From contig NC_037644.1 in NCBI RefSeq assembly GCF_003254395.2, forward strand, positions 3,061,501 to 3,125,500: a DNA stretch of 64,000 nt. The letters run 5' to 3'. Positions 1-13,610 of the stretch are shown here, in pieces (the first letter of the stretch is position 1; every line of letters begins with the position of its first letter). Origin of the DNA: Apis mellifera (taxonomy: Eukaryota; Arthropoda; Insecta; Hymenoptera; Apidae). Below the pieces are notes generated by a model. It was not told the origin of the DNA, searched no databases, and worked only from the letters and a program-made list of their open reading frames with translations. Both the position numbers and the translations under genes were made by a program.

Positions 1-218
1 ACCTTTCAAATAACGAGGATCGAGTTTTTAACCGAGAACCTTGGGAACCGTATCGTCCTCTTTACGCGTCCTTTCGAATCTCGATCCAATTAACGATTAG
101 GCACATCTTGGTCCCCGCTTTTGTACTGTTGGATGTTTAAAATTGGTTGGTTAATCTTTCGAGGGCAGAGTATTATTATCAGAGTAATTTTTTCAGAGAT
201 TCGTGAGAGATTCGAAGC
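1..218. other. AT-rich left flank, no gene seen
   Basis: This is unique-looking AT-rich sequence that runs into the first unit of array A. No open frame, RNA gene or repeat is recognisable here. Confidence 0.6.
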
Positions 219-1843
219 AGTTGTTTCTGAGGAAGGTTAATAAGAAATGGAAGGAAGAAAATAGTGAGAAAATAATGATAAAAAGAAAAAATAAAAGAAT
301 AAATAGATGATAGAGGAAAAATTGATGATATTCATCAATTTCCTTTTTATAGATTGAAATTGCTTTGTAATTTTCATATTTAAAGAAACAAATATAAAAG
401 TTGTTCTTAAGTATTAGATTCAGTAGATTTAAGTATTGTTTCTTGAGGAAAGTTAATAAGAAATGGAAGGAAAAAAAGAGTGAGAAAATAATGATAAAAA
501 AAAATAAAAGAATAAATAGATGATATTCATCAATTTCCTTTTTATAGATTGAAATTGCATTGTGATTTTCATATTTAAAAAAACAAATATAAAAGTTTCT
601 CTTAAGTATTAGATTTAAGTATTGTTTCTTGAGGAAGGTTAATAAGAAATGGAAGGAAGAAAAGAGTGAGAAAATAATGATAAAAAGAAAAAATAAAAGA
701 ATAAATAGATGATAGAGGAAAAATTGATGATATTCATCAATTTCCTTTTTATAGATTCAAATTGCTTTATAATTTTCATATTTAAAGAAACAAATATAAA
801 AGTTTTTCTTAAATATTAGATTCAATAGATTTAAGTATTGTTTCTTGAGGAAGGTTAATAAGAAATGAAAGGAAGAAAAGAATGAGAAAATAATGATAAA
901 AAGAAAAAATAAAAGAATAAATAAATGATAGAGGAAAAATTGATGATATTCATCAATTTTCTTTTTATAGATTGAAATTGTTTTATGATTTAAAAAAACA
1001 AATATAATGATTTAAAAAAACAAATATAAAAGTTTTTCTGAAGTATTAGATTTAAGTATTGTTTCTTGAGAAAGATTAATAAGAAATGGAAGGAAGAAAA
1101 GAATAAGAAAATAATGAAAAAGAAAAAATAAAAGAATAAATAATAAATGATAGAAGAAAAATTGATGATATTCATGAATTTCCTTTTTACAGATTGCTTT
1201 TTGATTTTCATATTTAAAAAAAATAAATATAAAAGTTTTTCTTAAGTATTAGATTCAGTACATTTAAGTATTGTTTCTTGAGAAAGGTTAATAAGAAATG
1301 GAAGGAAGAAAAAAATGAGAAAATAATGATAAAAAAAAATAAAAGAATAAATAGATGATATTCATCAATTTCCTTTTTATAGATTGAAATTTCTTTGTGA
1401 TTTTCATATTTAAAAAAACAAATATAAAAGTTTCTCTTAAGTATTAGATTTAATATTGTTTCTTGAGGAAGGTTAATAAGAAATGGAAGGAAGAAAAGAG
1501 TGAGAAAAAAAAATAAAAGAATAAATAGATGATATTCATGAATTTTCTTTTTATAGATTGAAATTGCTTTGTGATTTTCATATTTAAAAAAATAAATATA
1601 AAAGTTTTTCTTAAGTATTAAATTTAGTAGATTTAAATATTGTTTCTTGAGAAAGGTTAATAAGAAATGAAAGGAAGAAAAGAGTGAGAAAATAATGATA
1701 AAAAGAAATAAATAAAAAAACAAATAGATGATAGAGGAAAAATTGATGATGTTCATCAATTTCCTTTTTATAGATTGAAATTGCTTTGTGATTTTCATAT
1801 TTAAAAAAACAAATATAAAAGTTTTTCTTAAGTAGATTAGATT
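219..1843. repeat. Minisatellite array A, about eight units of 184-221 bp
   Basis: The word TTGTTTCT recurs at about 221, 436, 622, 838, 1059, 1271, 1456 and 1640, giving spacings of 215, 186, 216, 221, 212, 185 and 184 bp. Each unit carries the same order of blocks: a GAGGAAGGTTAATAAG-like block, a purine-rich block, a TTCATCAATTTCC block, then TTTTTATAGATTGAAATTG. Long units contain the perfect hairpin AAATTGATGA-TAT-TCATCAATTT. Short units lack about 18 bp between two GATGATA words, and also lack a stretch between two AGATT words. The order of units at the GATGATA site is long, short, long, long, long, short, short, long. The fourth unit has an extra internal duplication near 987-1028. Open frames of up to 194 codons on the minus strand read through the units but encode only Phe/Leu/Ile/Lys-rich repeats, so I do not call a gene. 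Confidence 0.95.
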
Positions 1844-2140
1844 TCATTGAATTTTACCTTTACTTATGAAGAACAAAATTATCAAATTCATCATATCTTT
1901 TGCTTCTATATTTTTGTTCCATTTTTCTTCAGAAAAATTTGAAAGAAATTAAAGAATCTCATTAGAGAAAGAACTTGAGAATTTGATAAAATCTTAAAGA
2001 AGCTCTCCATTGAAACGACGCTTCATTTTCTTGAAACAGAGAAAAAGAAGATAAGATGAAACGTTTGAAATATTAATAAGAACTTGACATTGATTATTAT
2101 CCTTAAATTCTTACCAGTAACTCGTAGATTCTGGAAGTCT
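1844..2140. other. AT-rich spacer, nothing recognised
   Basis: The array ends near 1843 and AT-rich non-repetitive sequence follows. No supported gene, RNA or repeat is visible. Confidence 0.6.
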
Positions 2141-2520
2141 AGTTATATTAGTTTATTCCCACCAGATGAATTTGACTCGAAGATTGCCGGATAGTTCCAC
2201 TCGATTCACCTAGTTTTACCCGACGAAACACCCGGGTGACGTGCACACGTCTCTACATACTCATTCTGCCGGTAATTCATAGGCTATCTACTTCGAGCGG
2301 GATCTATTAGGTATTAGGTAGCCAAGTGGATATAGGCATTGCCTGATTATGGATTACCTTCCTGTCGGATGACATTCACTGGCATAGATAACTGCAAGTA
2401 GATACGTGCACATGTAATATCTATGGGGAAGTGAAGTGTATTCGGCGTTGTGCACTCTGATAGGTTCAGTGCTAGTAACAGCTACGAACCACTCCTGTTA
2501 TTCCTCCTGGAAACCTTCTT
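2141..2520. other. Base-balanced block without an open frame
   Basis: This block has clearly more G and C than its neighbours and little low-complexity sequence, yet stops interrupt all frames. It holds several CACGT/ACGTGCAC-type words, for example near 2237-2250 and 2404-2412. A conserved non-coding element or an old degraded element would both fit. I recognise neither. Confidence 0.4.
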
Positions 2521-4740
2521 ATTACTTCTATCTTTATCTTGGTAAACTTAATTACATTTATCTCGAGCTTAATCCTGAAACGGAAACGATTATTAATCGA
2601 TAATGATGACGAGAGGATTTGATTAGAAATAATTTATAATTTGTTTTTTTTAATTAATTTAATTTATCGTATCATCGATACGAATGAAATTATTAATAGA
2701 AAACCGAGTTGCACGAACAATAGAGGTTCACGTTATCACATCAGATTTTGATTGTTAATGTTTATCTGATCGAGTCGATCAATGAAAAGCGGCACATATA
2801 TTTCGCTGGACGACATTATGCTCGACAGATTGGCTTTGATTTTGTACATGACGCGCTAGTGATTGTTTTATGTGATAATAGTATTGATGCATTAGCCCAG
2901 TTCGTGTATCGATTACTTTAGAACAATGATTATATATGTATGTACACGTATATATAAATCGCAAACTCCGGTATTCAATTCGAAATATTATCATTTTTTA
3001 TTTATCTTGGATAACATGTATGAATAATTCGCTTTCCTTCGCGATGATATTCAATTATTAACTTATTCGATTAAACTTTTCGAATCGTAGCACTTCGTTA
3101 TCTCCGTTATCAAAAACCGCGATAATGATTGTCGTTTATTCGCGATCGAATGTTTATCGTTGGAAAGAAATTCTGATTTTAATATGGCGCATCGCGACAT
3201 ATTGTTTTGTTCGAGTAATTTTTCTATGGCGCGTCGCGATAAAAGGGTTCAGCTTTAAAAGCCGACCGAAAACTGCATAAAAAACGGCCCAGACGAATTT
3301 AAAACGCTCCTCTCGCATGTACAAATCTCGCATACGTTCTTAATTAAACTGTGCAAGTGAAATCGATACGAGTTTAAAAGGACTTTCGTACGTATATTTT
3401 TTCCGCGTTGAATAATCGGTGGTATTCTTTTTTCGATTCAATTACGTGGACTCGTGCGCGCGATAACGAACTGTATTAAAAAACAGGGGAGAAAGTAATG
3501 AAGGAAAATATATACCGCAAATTATTCAGAAGCTACAGTGCAAGTCACCTCTTTTAACATCGTCACGTTGAAATTGCTACGAGAATTTTATCGATTATTC
3601 GAGTTCGCCTTTTACTCGAGATATCGTATTTTTTCTCGCCTTACGCGAGAAAATCGATCGTATTGTCGATACGAACGAGCGCATCTGATTCTCCTTCGAC
3701 GATAAAATTTCATTCGTTATCGTAATGTGCCTTTCACAAGAACGCATCAGATGATTAATAATAATATTTTATTACCAATAGACGCGAATTCGGTGAACAC
3801 AAATCGAATTAATTCGATCGTATTTATACGCGATGAATTAATACGTGGATAAAATATACGTTTTTTAAAATATTATTACTAAAAAAATGTTACTTTAGAT
3901 TGAAAAATTTCTATCTCAGATTCTTTTCAATTTTTCATAATTTGTAAATTTTGCTTGCCAAGCTTTTTATTATCAAAATCGTTGTGCACAACACATTTAT
4001 TCGTATTTATATTTGCAATTTTTCATTTTTTAAATTTTCCTATCCATGCTGTTAAAATTTCACATCTTTAATCACTCGAATTATAATCACAACATCCAAG
4101 TTTACAATAATTTATTCTCAAAATTTTATTTTTAATTCTTATTACACGTGTATAGTTATTTCAAACGGCACGAGATTTGTCGAGAAAAATTTAATCACGT
4201 ATAAAATGATCGAATAAAATATTTTTCGTATATTGGAAATTGAAATTTGTCTTCACAAGTAATGATTCATTTGCATATTAAACACACGATATCTCAATCT
4301 TTTTTACCAGGAAGATAAAAATACACAAAAATGATTATTTTAATTCTGGAAACTCTGGGAGAAATGTTGAAAAGCACAAAACGACAAATAATACGAATCA
4401 ATAATAAAATGCACGAAATCGTACATAATAATATAAATATCGATTGCACAATCCTAGGAAAAAAATATAAACACGCTATATCATATCACTCGATGCATAA
4501 TTCTTTGCACAAAGAGATACACAAAGATACAAGAAAACAGAAGAATAAAAGAAAGGAAACTCATTAGCCTAATTTCTATGTAATTCGATTGTCACGCCAT
4601 CAGTTGTTAATTTGGCGGAACTATTTCTCTTAGTAAAATAAAAAAGAAATTGAACAAAAGTGTATTCGAATCGCATCTGGTATCAGTTTAAACAAAGAAA
4701 TTCGAGCATATCCTGTATCTACTCTTTCATTTTCAAATTT
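2521..4740. other. AT-rich region with CpG-containing stretches, no gene seen
   Basis: The sequence is AT-rich with frequent TCGAT/CGATAA words. The frame at 4331-4567 (78 codons) is Lys/Ile/Asn/His-rich without a recognisable domain and reads like translated AT-rich DNA. No tRNA or other RNA gene was recognised. Confidence 0.55.
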
Positions 4741-5090
4741 TCCGAGGATGAATCGACTAGCTAGCCGATAAACGTTCTCTTAGGGTTTAGTGACACGTAA
4801 AGAGGCTAGTATTTCGTGGATCGACAACGATTTTCACGTTACGGATTCGATACTCGTTCGGATATCGAGTTAATCAGCCATGCGAGACTAGCCGTCCCGA
4901 GCAGTCGCGCTTTTTTTTCGAGATTATCGAGCGACCTGTGTGGCTGGGAAGAAAACCGCTGCCAAGAAATTCTAGTATCGACGAAAGGAAAGCTGGTCTG
5001 CCGTTGACTTCGCGAATAGGAATACGGGTCAACGGGTATCCCGAACAGAAATAATGCTTTGGTCATTTCTATTGGTCAGCACAAGTTGAA
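4741..5090. other. Small GC-richer island
   Basis: Base composition rises here and open frames exist on both strands (4816-5007 plus, 4839-5066 minus). They overlap each other, neither encodes a recognised domain, and the plus frame does not begin with ATG. I treat both as chance frames. Confidence 0.45.
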
Positions 5091-7180
5091 AACTCGTCTC
5101 TAGCAGAATTTTTTATCGCGGTTTTCCTTTTCGTTAATTTTTTTTCCAGCTTGTTTCATGTGAATGTGTTGTTTTGTTTCTTACGATCTATAAATTTCTA
5201 AACAGTTGATAGATGAGAACACTTTTGACTATTTCTATTTTCCATAGAAAAAATGATTAATATGTTTAATGTGGTAATGTGGTAATGTGGAATGTGAAAT
5301 TTTTTTCTAAAACTAGTGCAAAGTGATTTTAATTATTAATCCTGCATTTTTCTCCAATATTTAAAAATTTTATGTGAAAAAGAAAATTAAATTTAATTAA
5401 AAAATTTTATCTTTATTTGAAAAATCATAAAATAATTGAAGAATCAAAGTGATATAAAATTTAGAAAAAAAATTTTTGATTTCGTGGAAATGTTGAAATT
5501 ACGATAAAAGAAAAAAGAATAAAAGGTTAAATACGTTTGAAATTTGTTCATCTATATTCTCATGTCATTTTTTTCTTTCTGCAAACATGTTCCATTGTAA
5601 AATCACAAATATGACTTTAATATTGGTTTCATCGAGACATTTCATATTTATCTGAATTTTACATTATTATCTTTTCTTCTAATTGATCTAAATTAATAAA
5701 ATTTATCGTTTAACTAACTTTTCATCAGAGATAAAAAATTCTAAAAAAGTCTTATTATTTATTATTTTCTCTACGATTTCAACTAATTTCAATTTTTTAA
5801 AAATTATTTTTACACATCATCTAATAAATTAATCCTTTTTTTCAGATAAACTCAAGTTGTTTGGTCCAATTTTAAAAAAATTATTGTAAAGAATGATCGA
5901 ATTTTTTATAAGAAATCGTACTTGCAAGAATCTATTTTAAAGGAATTTCGTCGTGAATTCTGTTGTGGTTCGAAATATACAATTTATGACAAAAGAATTT
6001 TTTGAATGCGTCTTTCATTTCATTTCGAAATTGTTTTCATGGAAATATGTTTAATTGATATTCTATGGGAGCCGCAGGTGGCTCTTCCCTACGAAATGGA
6101 CCGCAGTTCACGACTTACATTAACTTGTGGAAACATACTATTCTCAAACTGCTGGATCTTTTCCCTAGATTAATTTCAGACACTAGTCAATATGCATATT
6201 ATAAGTATTCTTATTCATATTACAATTTAATTATTATTTGATAATAAAAAATCTAAATCTAAATCTAATATTACATTATTTCTCAATTTTAGGTTATATT
6301 CCATTTTAATACTTCAAAGATTTTTCAAATGTAATAGTAAATTTCTGAAAACATGTAAATAATATAAATAAGAAAAGAAACAAATAAAAGTTTTACTTTC
6401 TTGAATATAAAATAATGAATATAGAATTTATATTAAATTTTATACATTGAAAAATATAATTTTAAAAGATTATGTTGTAAGATATTGAATATGTTTGTAT
6501 GAATTTTAGAAACATTAAAGAAAAACGATTGATATAATTATTTTTTAAAAAGAAAAAATTTAGAAAAAAAATACACATTTTCACACAATATTTAATAATT
6601 GTCTACTTAATTGCTTATAAATATTTTCAACATATAATTGATATTTAATTTACACTATTTAAAATCTTTTTTTAATTATCTATTTTTGATTTGTTACCAA
6701 TTAAATATTTCAATTAAAAGTCTTGTAACAAGAGGAGAACAACTTTATTAAAGTTATTACATATAATACTGTAAAAATATAAATCTATATTTTGCATTGT
6801 TTGATGCAAATTTTATGAAGATCAGAAAAAAATGAACTAATTATTTCAGATTCTGATAACATTTTCATTATTTTACATAATACAGAGTAACAAAATAGAT
6901 AATTAATATCTATCTACATCTGTTTTTCCCATTTTTCATTAACAAAAGAACAATCCATAAATTAAGTATTTCCTTGTTCAATCAATTTCTCCACGCATTT
7001 TGTTATAAATCTCCAAACTTTAAAAATTCAAATACTGACTTACTAATTAAATAAATAGTACCTAAAAAAAAAAAAGAAAAAGAAAAAGAGAAAATATTTC
7101 TTTAATTAATATTTTCCTCTTAAGTCGAAGTAATAATTTTAAAAGGTTCTTTTTAATTTTCTTAAAATAAAACTGTCCTT
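5091..7180. other. AT-rich plain, no gene seen
   Basis: This is mostly poly-A/T-rich sequence. The base-balanced patch near 6065-6180, beginning GGGAGCCGCAGGTGGCTC, contains a short inverted repeat (GAGCCGC/GCGGCTC-like with mismatches) but no frame. Nothing else is recognisable. Confidence 0.55.
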
Positions 7181-7740
7181 TCCTTAACTGCAACATAGTC
7201 TTGCAACATAATTTTCTAATGTCTTTCGAAACATTCGAACTACCTCTGTCTCGCTACATACCCTGGTAAGCTACCAATGTTACAGTATCGCATTTTCGCA
7301 AGCAGCAGTAGCATCGATACGTAGACCTTTTTATGACTCCGTGAAACAACGAAAATAAAATCCCCGGGAAACGAAACTTTTCCCTCTTGTTCCTTCGTTT
7401 TTCCGGGCCGGGGGAGCCACGACATTTTTTCCACCGAGATGATTTTTCGAGGTAGGCGAATTACACGGTTGTCGGACGCAGCGCCGGCTCGCCACCGACT
7501 TGTCGCTTAATACAGAAACGACGAAATCGAGCGTGATAATCCGTTTCTATCGTTCCGTAATAATTGAACCAGAGCCACCCTTTTTCCTGACATTCATTCC
7601 ATTTTGCACAGCCATGAACCTACCGGGAAAATTAACTCTCCGCTTTTTCGTCGTCCATCCTTCTCTCCTTATTGGTAATTCTGCCGACAAACTTTAAACC
7701 AAAGAGAGACCTGTCTTTCTACGATTTCTTTCGAAGTCTA
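7181..7740. other. GC-richer island, no supported gene
   Basis: Open frames at 7240-7434 (minus) and 7500-7697 (plus) are short and carry no recognisable motif. A run of G/C near 7404-7416 and the CGCAGCGCCGGCTCG segment near 7478 give the island its composition. Confidence 0.4.
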
Positions 7741-8440
7741 TCAATGGCTAGTTTTATTTTTCTTCTGTGATTGATATTAAATGATATTCGAGTACGTACA
7801 GAGACATTTGGGAAAATGCAGATAATGTTTTGGTGTGAAGTAATAAAATTTAGTTTTATTTGAATATTTTTGTTCTTGTATGAAGATACTAGTAGTAAGA
7901 TATTTTTTGGTTATGTTTGATAATGAAAATTTTGTTGCTGCTATCAGTGTTAGTCATTAACTGATGACTTTGAGAACATAATGAACTAGTGTAAATGTAA
8001 ATTGGCATTTTTATATAAGAATTATATATAAGAAAGGTATTTTATAAATAAATTAATAAAATAAAACTGTGATAATATACATTTATAATACTTAAAGAAA
8101 TTTACAAAGGAATTATAAACCTGCTATCAATATTATCTTATTTTATATACACGTATATATATATATATATCACAGAATATCTATCATTTAAATAATTATT
8201 TATTTATATCTTATTGTTATTTATATCTTATTCGATAAATCCATTTCAAGAATATAATAAAATGCACTTTAAAAAAAAATAAAATATAAAATAAATAAAA
8301 TGTGGAAAGGAGCTTAATGATCTTATGCGTTATTATAATGAAATAATTGATATTTCTAACGATGGAACAAACATATTTTAAGAAATAAAAAATAAAAGAT
8401 AAAAAGATCCAAATTTAGTTACTAATTAAATAAATTTAAT
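7741..8440. other. AT-rich region with a short TA microsatellite
   Basis: A (TA)n tract lies at about 8153-8170. A small direct repeat of TTTATATCTTATT occurs near 8204-8232. No gene is visible. Confidence 0.55.
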
Positions 8441-8870
8441 CTCGAGCGTATCTCTGATTTAACACTGAACAAAAAGAACATCTTCTTCCATATTTGGAAG
8501 AGCATCGCATCGCACAGATTAAAGACGTCTGTCTGGAGACGGTAGTCTTTTAAAATAATCGCGCGTAATTCATGTATAAATACAGAGAGGGCTCTGTATT
8601 CTGACTCGCGCATCGCTTTAAGATTGAAACGGCACAATGCTTTGGTCCAAGCGAGATTCTCCTCGAGCGTGGAAAGAAAAAACCAGACGGCGAATAAATA
8701 TGAGTTTGGAGAGCTTTGTCCATTGCCATCAATGAGATGCGACGCAGAGATGTTTCGGAATTGCAATTTTCTCGACGCTCCGCGGGAATACTTTTATTTT
8801 AATATTGAAACATTGGAACGTTTCGAAAGTGATCAAACGAGAAGAAGATGCGGGAAGCGAAAATATTAAA
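8441..8870. other. GC-richer island with overlapping orphan frames
   Basis: A 114-codon frame on the minus strand (8422-8766) has a more protein-like residue mix than other frames in the window, but it starts at TTG rather than ATG, overlaps an 81-codon plus-strand frame (8624-8869), and matches no family I know. It could be a remnant of a mobile-element gene, an unrecognised exon, or chance. Confidence 0.3.
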
Positions 8871-10460
8871 GGGGGAAAAAGTGTATGAAGACTTGTTGGA
8901 AACTCGACTTGATATGTATATACGTAGTGTGTGTACGTAAGTTGTTAATATATTTGTGAGTTTAGAACGTGGAATAATATCGTTGTTACAAGTGTGATAT
9001 TATAATATAAGTGTTGTGTAAATAGAGTAATATGGGAATATCATTATATTATAATATATTCAAATTCTCCCTAAGAAAGGAATGTTTAGGTTAGAATTGA
9101 GTCAAGAAAAGTATAATTTGATAATGGTGATGAAATTTCATGTAATTAAGATTTATTTAAATGATAGATATTCTGTGATAGATAAACTATTCAAAATATT
9201 TTGAAACTATTCAATTTTCAATACCGTTTTCATTCAGAAGCTTTTGTTTAGAATAATGAAATAGAATTTTAGAATAGTTAAGTTTGTTTATAATATTCAA
9301 TTATATAATTATTATAAATTAATATCAGAAATAAAAATTTACAATCCATTTAATAAATGAATCTTTGATTTCTAGAATTGGAACTTTCGCAAAAATGTTT
9401 CACGAACTTATTAATATTTTGTGTTCTGTAATTTTTCTCGATTTGGGTATCGAAAAATAGCTTTGACTTTTGTTGAGATTGAAATTCAATGTTGGATAGG
9501 AAAACAAGAAGACGCGGCGCTCAAGCGATCTGCTGATTATTACTTATTTCTGACGTTGCAGAATTTCTTCGATAATGAAAAATTTAATCGCTCGTTATAA
9601 TCAACCGTTCCTCGCTCGACTCTTTTGTTCCAAAAAAAGCTGAAAACCCACCATCGATGGGATAATACTTTCGAAACTTCGGTGAAGAGTGTCTCGAGAT
9701 CGCTGTTGAATATTGGAATAAGCATTATTCATTGGCTTGAAAATGTTTCACCTCCTTTTCTTCCATTTGAAAAATTTGTATCTTTGTTTCCAATGGTGTA
9801 GACTCGTTGAGATTAAATGAAATTACGTAAGAAATTAAATTAAATTGAATTAAAAAATTAAAAATTTTCCATTGAAAAGAATATTTTCATAATAATTTTA
9901 TACCCGTGTATATTTGTTTTAATTTGAATTTTAGGAGATGAAGTTACATATGAATTTTAATAAGTAAGTATTTAGAATAAAAAGTATATTCGTTAAAATT
10001 AAATATATTTGAAAAATAATTTATATAGTTCGAATTTCCACGTATGAATCATTTTTCTGACTTTTATGGGCATTCCTTTTTACGCGAATTTTTTTTCCCT
10101 GAAAATTAATCCACCATGTAAATAAACAATTACTTCACTTTCATAAAATCGATCGTCCTTTAAAAATGAAATAACTTTTTTTAAAATCGGATCAAAAAGA
10201 AATGACGCGTAAAAAAAGTTTCGAAAAAGTTGCAATTAAAAAAAAAATACATTTTTGAAAATTTATGAAAATTTTATCGAAATCGACAGATATAAAAAAA
10301 ATCCAAAAGTTTTTCATTTCTAAAGGATCCTGAAATATTAAATTTAAACGAATTTGAATAATTGGCAAATTAATTAGAATCTTAAAAAAATAAAGTCTCT
10401 AGAAAACAAAAATATGTGTTAAATATATATAATTACAAGTTTTAAAATTAATTCGAAATT
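8871..10460. other. AT-rich plain, no gene seen
   Basis: The stretch is AT-rich with scattered TTAGGTTAG-like words (near 9088). A minor island at about 9500-9720 has a 61-codon minus frame without a recognisable domain. Confidence 0.55.
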
Positions 10461-10860
10461 CTAGTTTATTTAAATACATAAATAAAATATCCATTGAAGA
10501 CAACGAAGATCGGGTGGGAGAAAAGGAGGAAGGAAAGCGAGACGCGCGTTTATTAAAAACCTTAAAAAAAAAAAATATTCGAAATTAAAAAAAAAAAATA
10601 TCCAAGGTTCAAAAAATTCCTGCGGCGGAGTAGCAACAGTGGTAAAATATTTCAAAACAGGCCCTTCACGGCGCAACCTATTTTTTCCCCCCCAGCGACG
10701 TTATGTCTTTTCTCTCCTTTTGTTGAGCGGCTGGCTATTCAAAAAATCGAAATGGGAGCGAGGAGTAATTAACTTCCTTTCCGTATTGTGCGCCACGTAC
10801 GCGTGCTATACCAGTCGGAATAAAAATACTGTCGGGTAACTTATTTTCGTTATTACTACA
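10461..10860. other. Mixed purine/pyrimidine-rich island
   Basis: The sequence includes a GA-rich stretch at about 10513-10545, two A-runs near 10562-10600, and a C-run at 10687-10693. The frames at 10470-10676 (minus) and 10639-10839 (plus) overlap and are unconvincing. Confidence 0.4.
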
Positions 10861-11273
10861 AAAATAGAGTGTCTTTTAATGAATGAACCGGGAATCTATT
10901 ATTCGATGACCTAAATAAGAGTAGCATCGTTGATTGGAAGTGTTGTATCAACGTTTCTATTATATATATATATATATATATATATAAACATCAAGTCTAT
11001 AAGATTAATCGTTTCACGAATATAGAAAGGAATATCTCTATACTTTTTTTTTTTAAATCTCGATGGATTTAAATAGTTGGACATTAGATAGTTAATTAAC
11101 AGGAGGAATAAAACAATTCTCAAGGATTTTATCAAATAAAATTCGCACGCTTGAGGATACAGTAGCAGGTAATTTGCAAGCATGAGCAACTCTCGTGGGA
11201 GTGTGTAGACAGTGTCTGGGATTATGATGGGTAAATTGTTACAACTGTTTGCAGATAGAGAAACAATAATCTA

Positions 11274-11313
<40 letters not shown>

Positions 11314-11690
11314 ATTTCTTTCCTTTCAAAAAGTGAACTTTATGAACAGAGTTCAAAATATTTGGCGAGAGTTAAGTTTCCATATGGCTGTTGTCATCAC
11401 ATTTTTTCTTAAGTTTACGTTTGCTGCGATTTCTGCCATTTTAAGAGCCATTTCTATTGATTTATTTTTAACATTTTTTTTTTGATTTTAAATTTGTCAA
11501 ATTATTGAATCGTGTAGGAATTTTCTATTTCGACTTTATAAAGTTTTATAAATATCGAAGAATTTTTTCTTTCTTGAAATAAGTAATTATGCTATGTGTA
11601 CAGTAATCTGATCTAATTAGAATTATTATATAATAATTATAATTGATATATGTAATTTTTATAAATGAATCGTAAAGAAGGTGCATTTCT
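10861..11690. repeat. AT-rich region with two TA microsatellites
   Basis: (TA)n tracts lie at about 10961-10986 and 11276-11311. The 92-codon minus frame at 10911-11189 translates the first tract as Tyr-Ile repeats and is not credible as a gene. Confidence 0.7.
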
Positions 11691-11890
11691 AATTATTTCT
11701 CTCTGGAACTCGATAATGGGTCTTGATTTATCCAGGCTGTTTGCGCCTCATTTAAGCCGATTAATCAACATTCTATTCCACTATGGTTTTTGGCAAATTG
11801 ATTCGATCGATCGATCATTGTTTACTTTGTATATTCATTGATCAGTCAGCCAATCGATTCGTATGAACTCGAAACTCTGTTTCCTGGGAA
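11691..11890. other. Base-balanced non-coding block with factor-like sites
   Basis: No open frame spans this block. It contains words resembling animal factor sites, including GATTAATC (near 11759) and TGTTTAC (near 11819, forkhead-like), and a GATC-rich run (near 11804-11817). An enhancer is possible but not shown. Confidence 0.25.
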
Positions 11891-13610
11891 CAAGATAAAA
11901 TATATAAATTAATGATATTTTCACAGATGTATATTTTATAAATTTGTGATTAGTTTTATATATTTATTTTTAAATAAATTGGCGAATTAGTTTTATTAAT
12001 ATTTTTGTTACATTAATTCAAATTTTCCGAGATTAATATTATATGATTATACAAGCTTTATGATTCGGAAATAATATTCGTCGACGTGGATTGTATTTCC
12101 ATTTTTCTCATTTAAATTTTCGAAATGTTTATCTCTTCAATACATCGATTTATTCGGACCAACGAGTTGCGTTATCTCGTGTACGCGATTTCTACGTGAT
12201 ATACGAGATGTATTTTTTAATAAGATTTCAAAATTCCCGCCAATAAAAATAGGAAAATCAAATTAATAATAATTGTATGATATCTTTTCCTAATTCCTTA
12301 GTTAATCGACTATTTAATCTTAGATAAATTCGTTTATTATTACTGCACATCAATAACGAATGTATGTAATAAATTTTGTTATATAAAATAATGTTTGTAA
12401 AGAATGCAATTATTTATTATTTTAATAAAAAACAAAATGTTAGGTTAGAATAGATTAAGAGATAAGTTTGTTGTAAAAATTATGTTGTCGAAATGCAATT
12501 AGTAAAAAGTTAGGTTATGTTAGATCGAACGCTGCAGAAATTTTTAGACAATTCGTGAGATTTATGGATCGTAATTAATAATAGTAATTGGTGATTGTCT
12601 TATAAAATCAGACAATAGTGTCATTTGTTTCAATAAGCATAAATAAATATTTATAACGAAGAATAAAGCGGTAGATTAACGATAATGATTGATGAAGCGA
12701 TGAAAATTTAATGAAGATACTTAATACTTAAAATTAACAGAATATCATTGAATCAATTCTAATATCGTATATATTACTCTAGAATTAAAGATACTAGATT
12801 TTGACAGATTTCTCTGATATTGGAATGAAAAAATTAATGACACAATATCAAAATTCATATGAAAAGTCACTTACATCTTATATAATTCTAAAGTAGATTT
12901 TTTTTACAAAAATAATGATCATTTAATCGATTTTTTCCATAGTAATTGTTTCTTCAATGCATCAATGGATAATGCATCTTAAAATAATTATTTTTCTCAA
13001 ATATAAATTCTTTTTATTGAAATGTTATTCTGATTATAAACTATTTTGTAATTTTCTATGTAAATTTATAAAATATTCGTTTCACTTGTTCATACAACTC
13101 AAAAATTTCTGTTTCTGAATTACATTTTAAATGTAACATGTAAAAGTTCCATAAATAATTCCAAATTGTGAACTTTCAATTTGCTATTTTGATATTTTAA
13201 TTCTTCAAAAATATTTTTCCTAATAAAATATAATTTATGAGTTATAATAAATTATGATATGTAAATAATTTCTTTATAAAATCAATATTATTTTGTTCCA
13301 AGTTATTCATAATATATCATCGTTGTTTTCAAAGAAAATTTTAAGCAAATGCAATATCTGTATGTGAATATTACTTATAGAACATCCTGAAAGAAAAAAG
13401 TTTTGAAATTACAATTTCTTTTTACGAGACAATTTATCGATTAAAATTATCAAAGTTACAACTATATCAATTTATATATTTCCAACTTTCGCAAAACTAT
13501 TCATTTCCTTTCCTTTTTATTTCACCGACTCAAAAATAAATTAAGTGTAGTGGTGTATAATCCAGAAGAAAAATTTTTAAATAACTCACTTATCCCTGTC
13601 TAAATAATTG
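11891..13610. other. AT-rich plain, no gene seen
   Basis: This is AT-rich unique-looking sequence with GTTAGGTTA-type words near 12439 and 12510. No supported frame, RNA or array is present. Confidence 0.55.

Noticed and set aside
1214..1798. 194-codon minus-strand open frame in array A
   Set aside because: It translates tandem units as Phe/Leu/Ile/Lys repeats. The frame is open because the AT-rich repeat happens to lack stops, and there is no domain or gene context.
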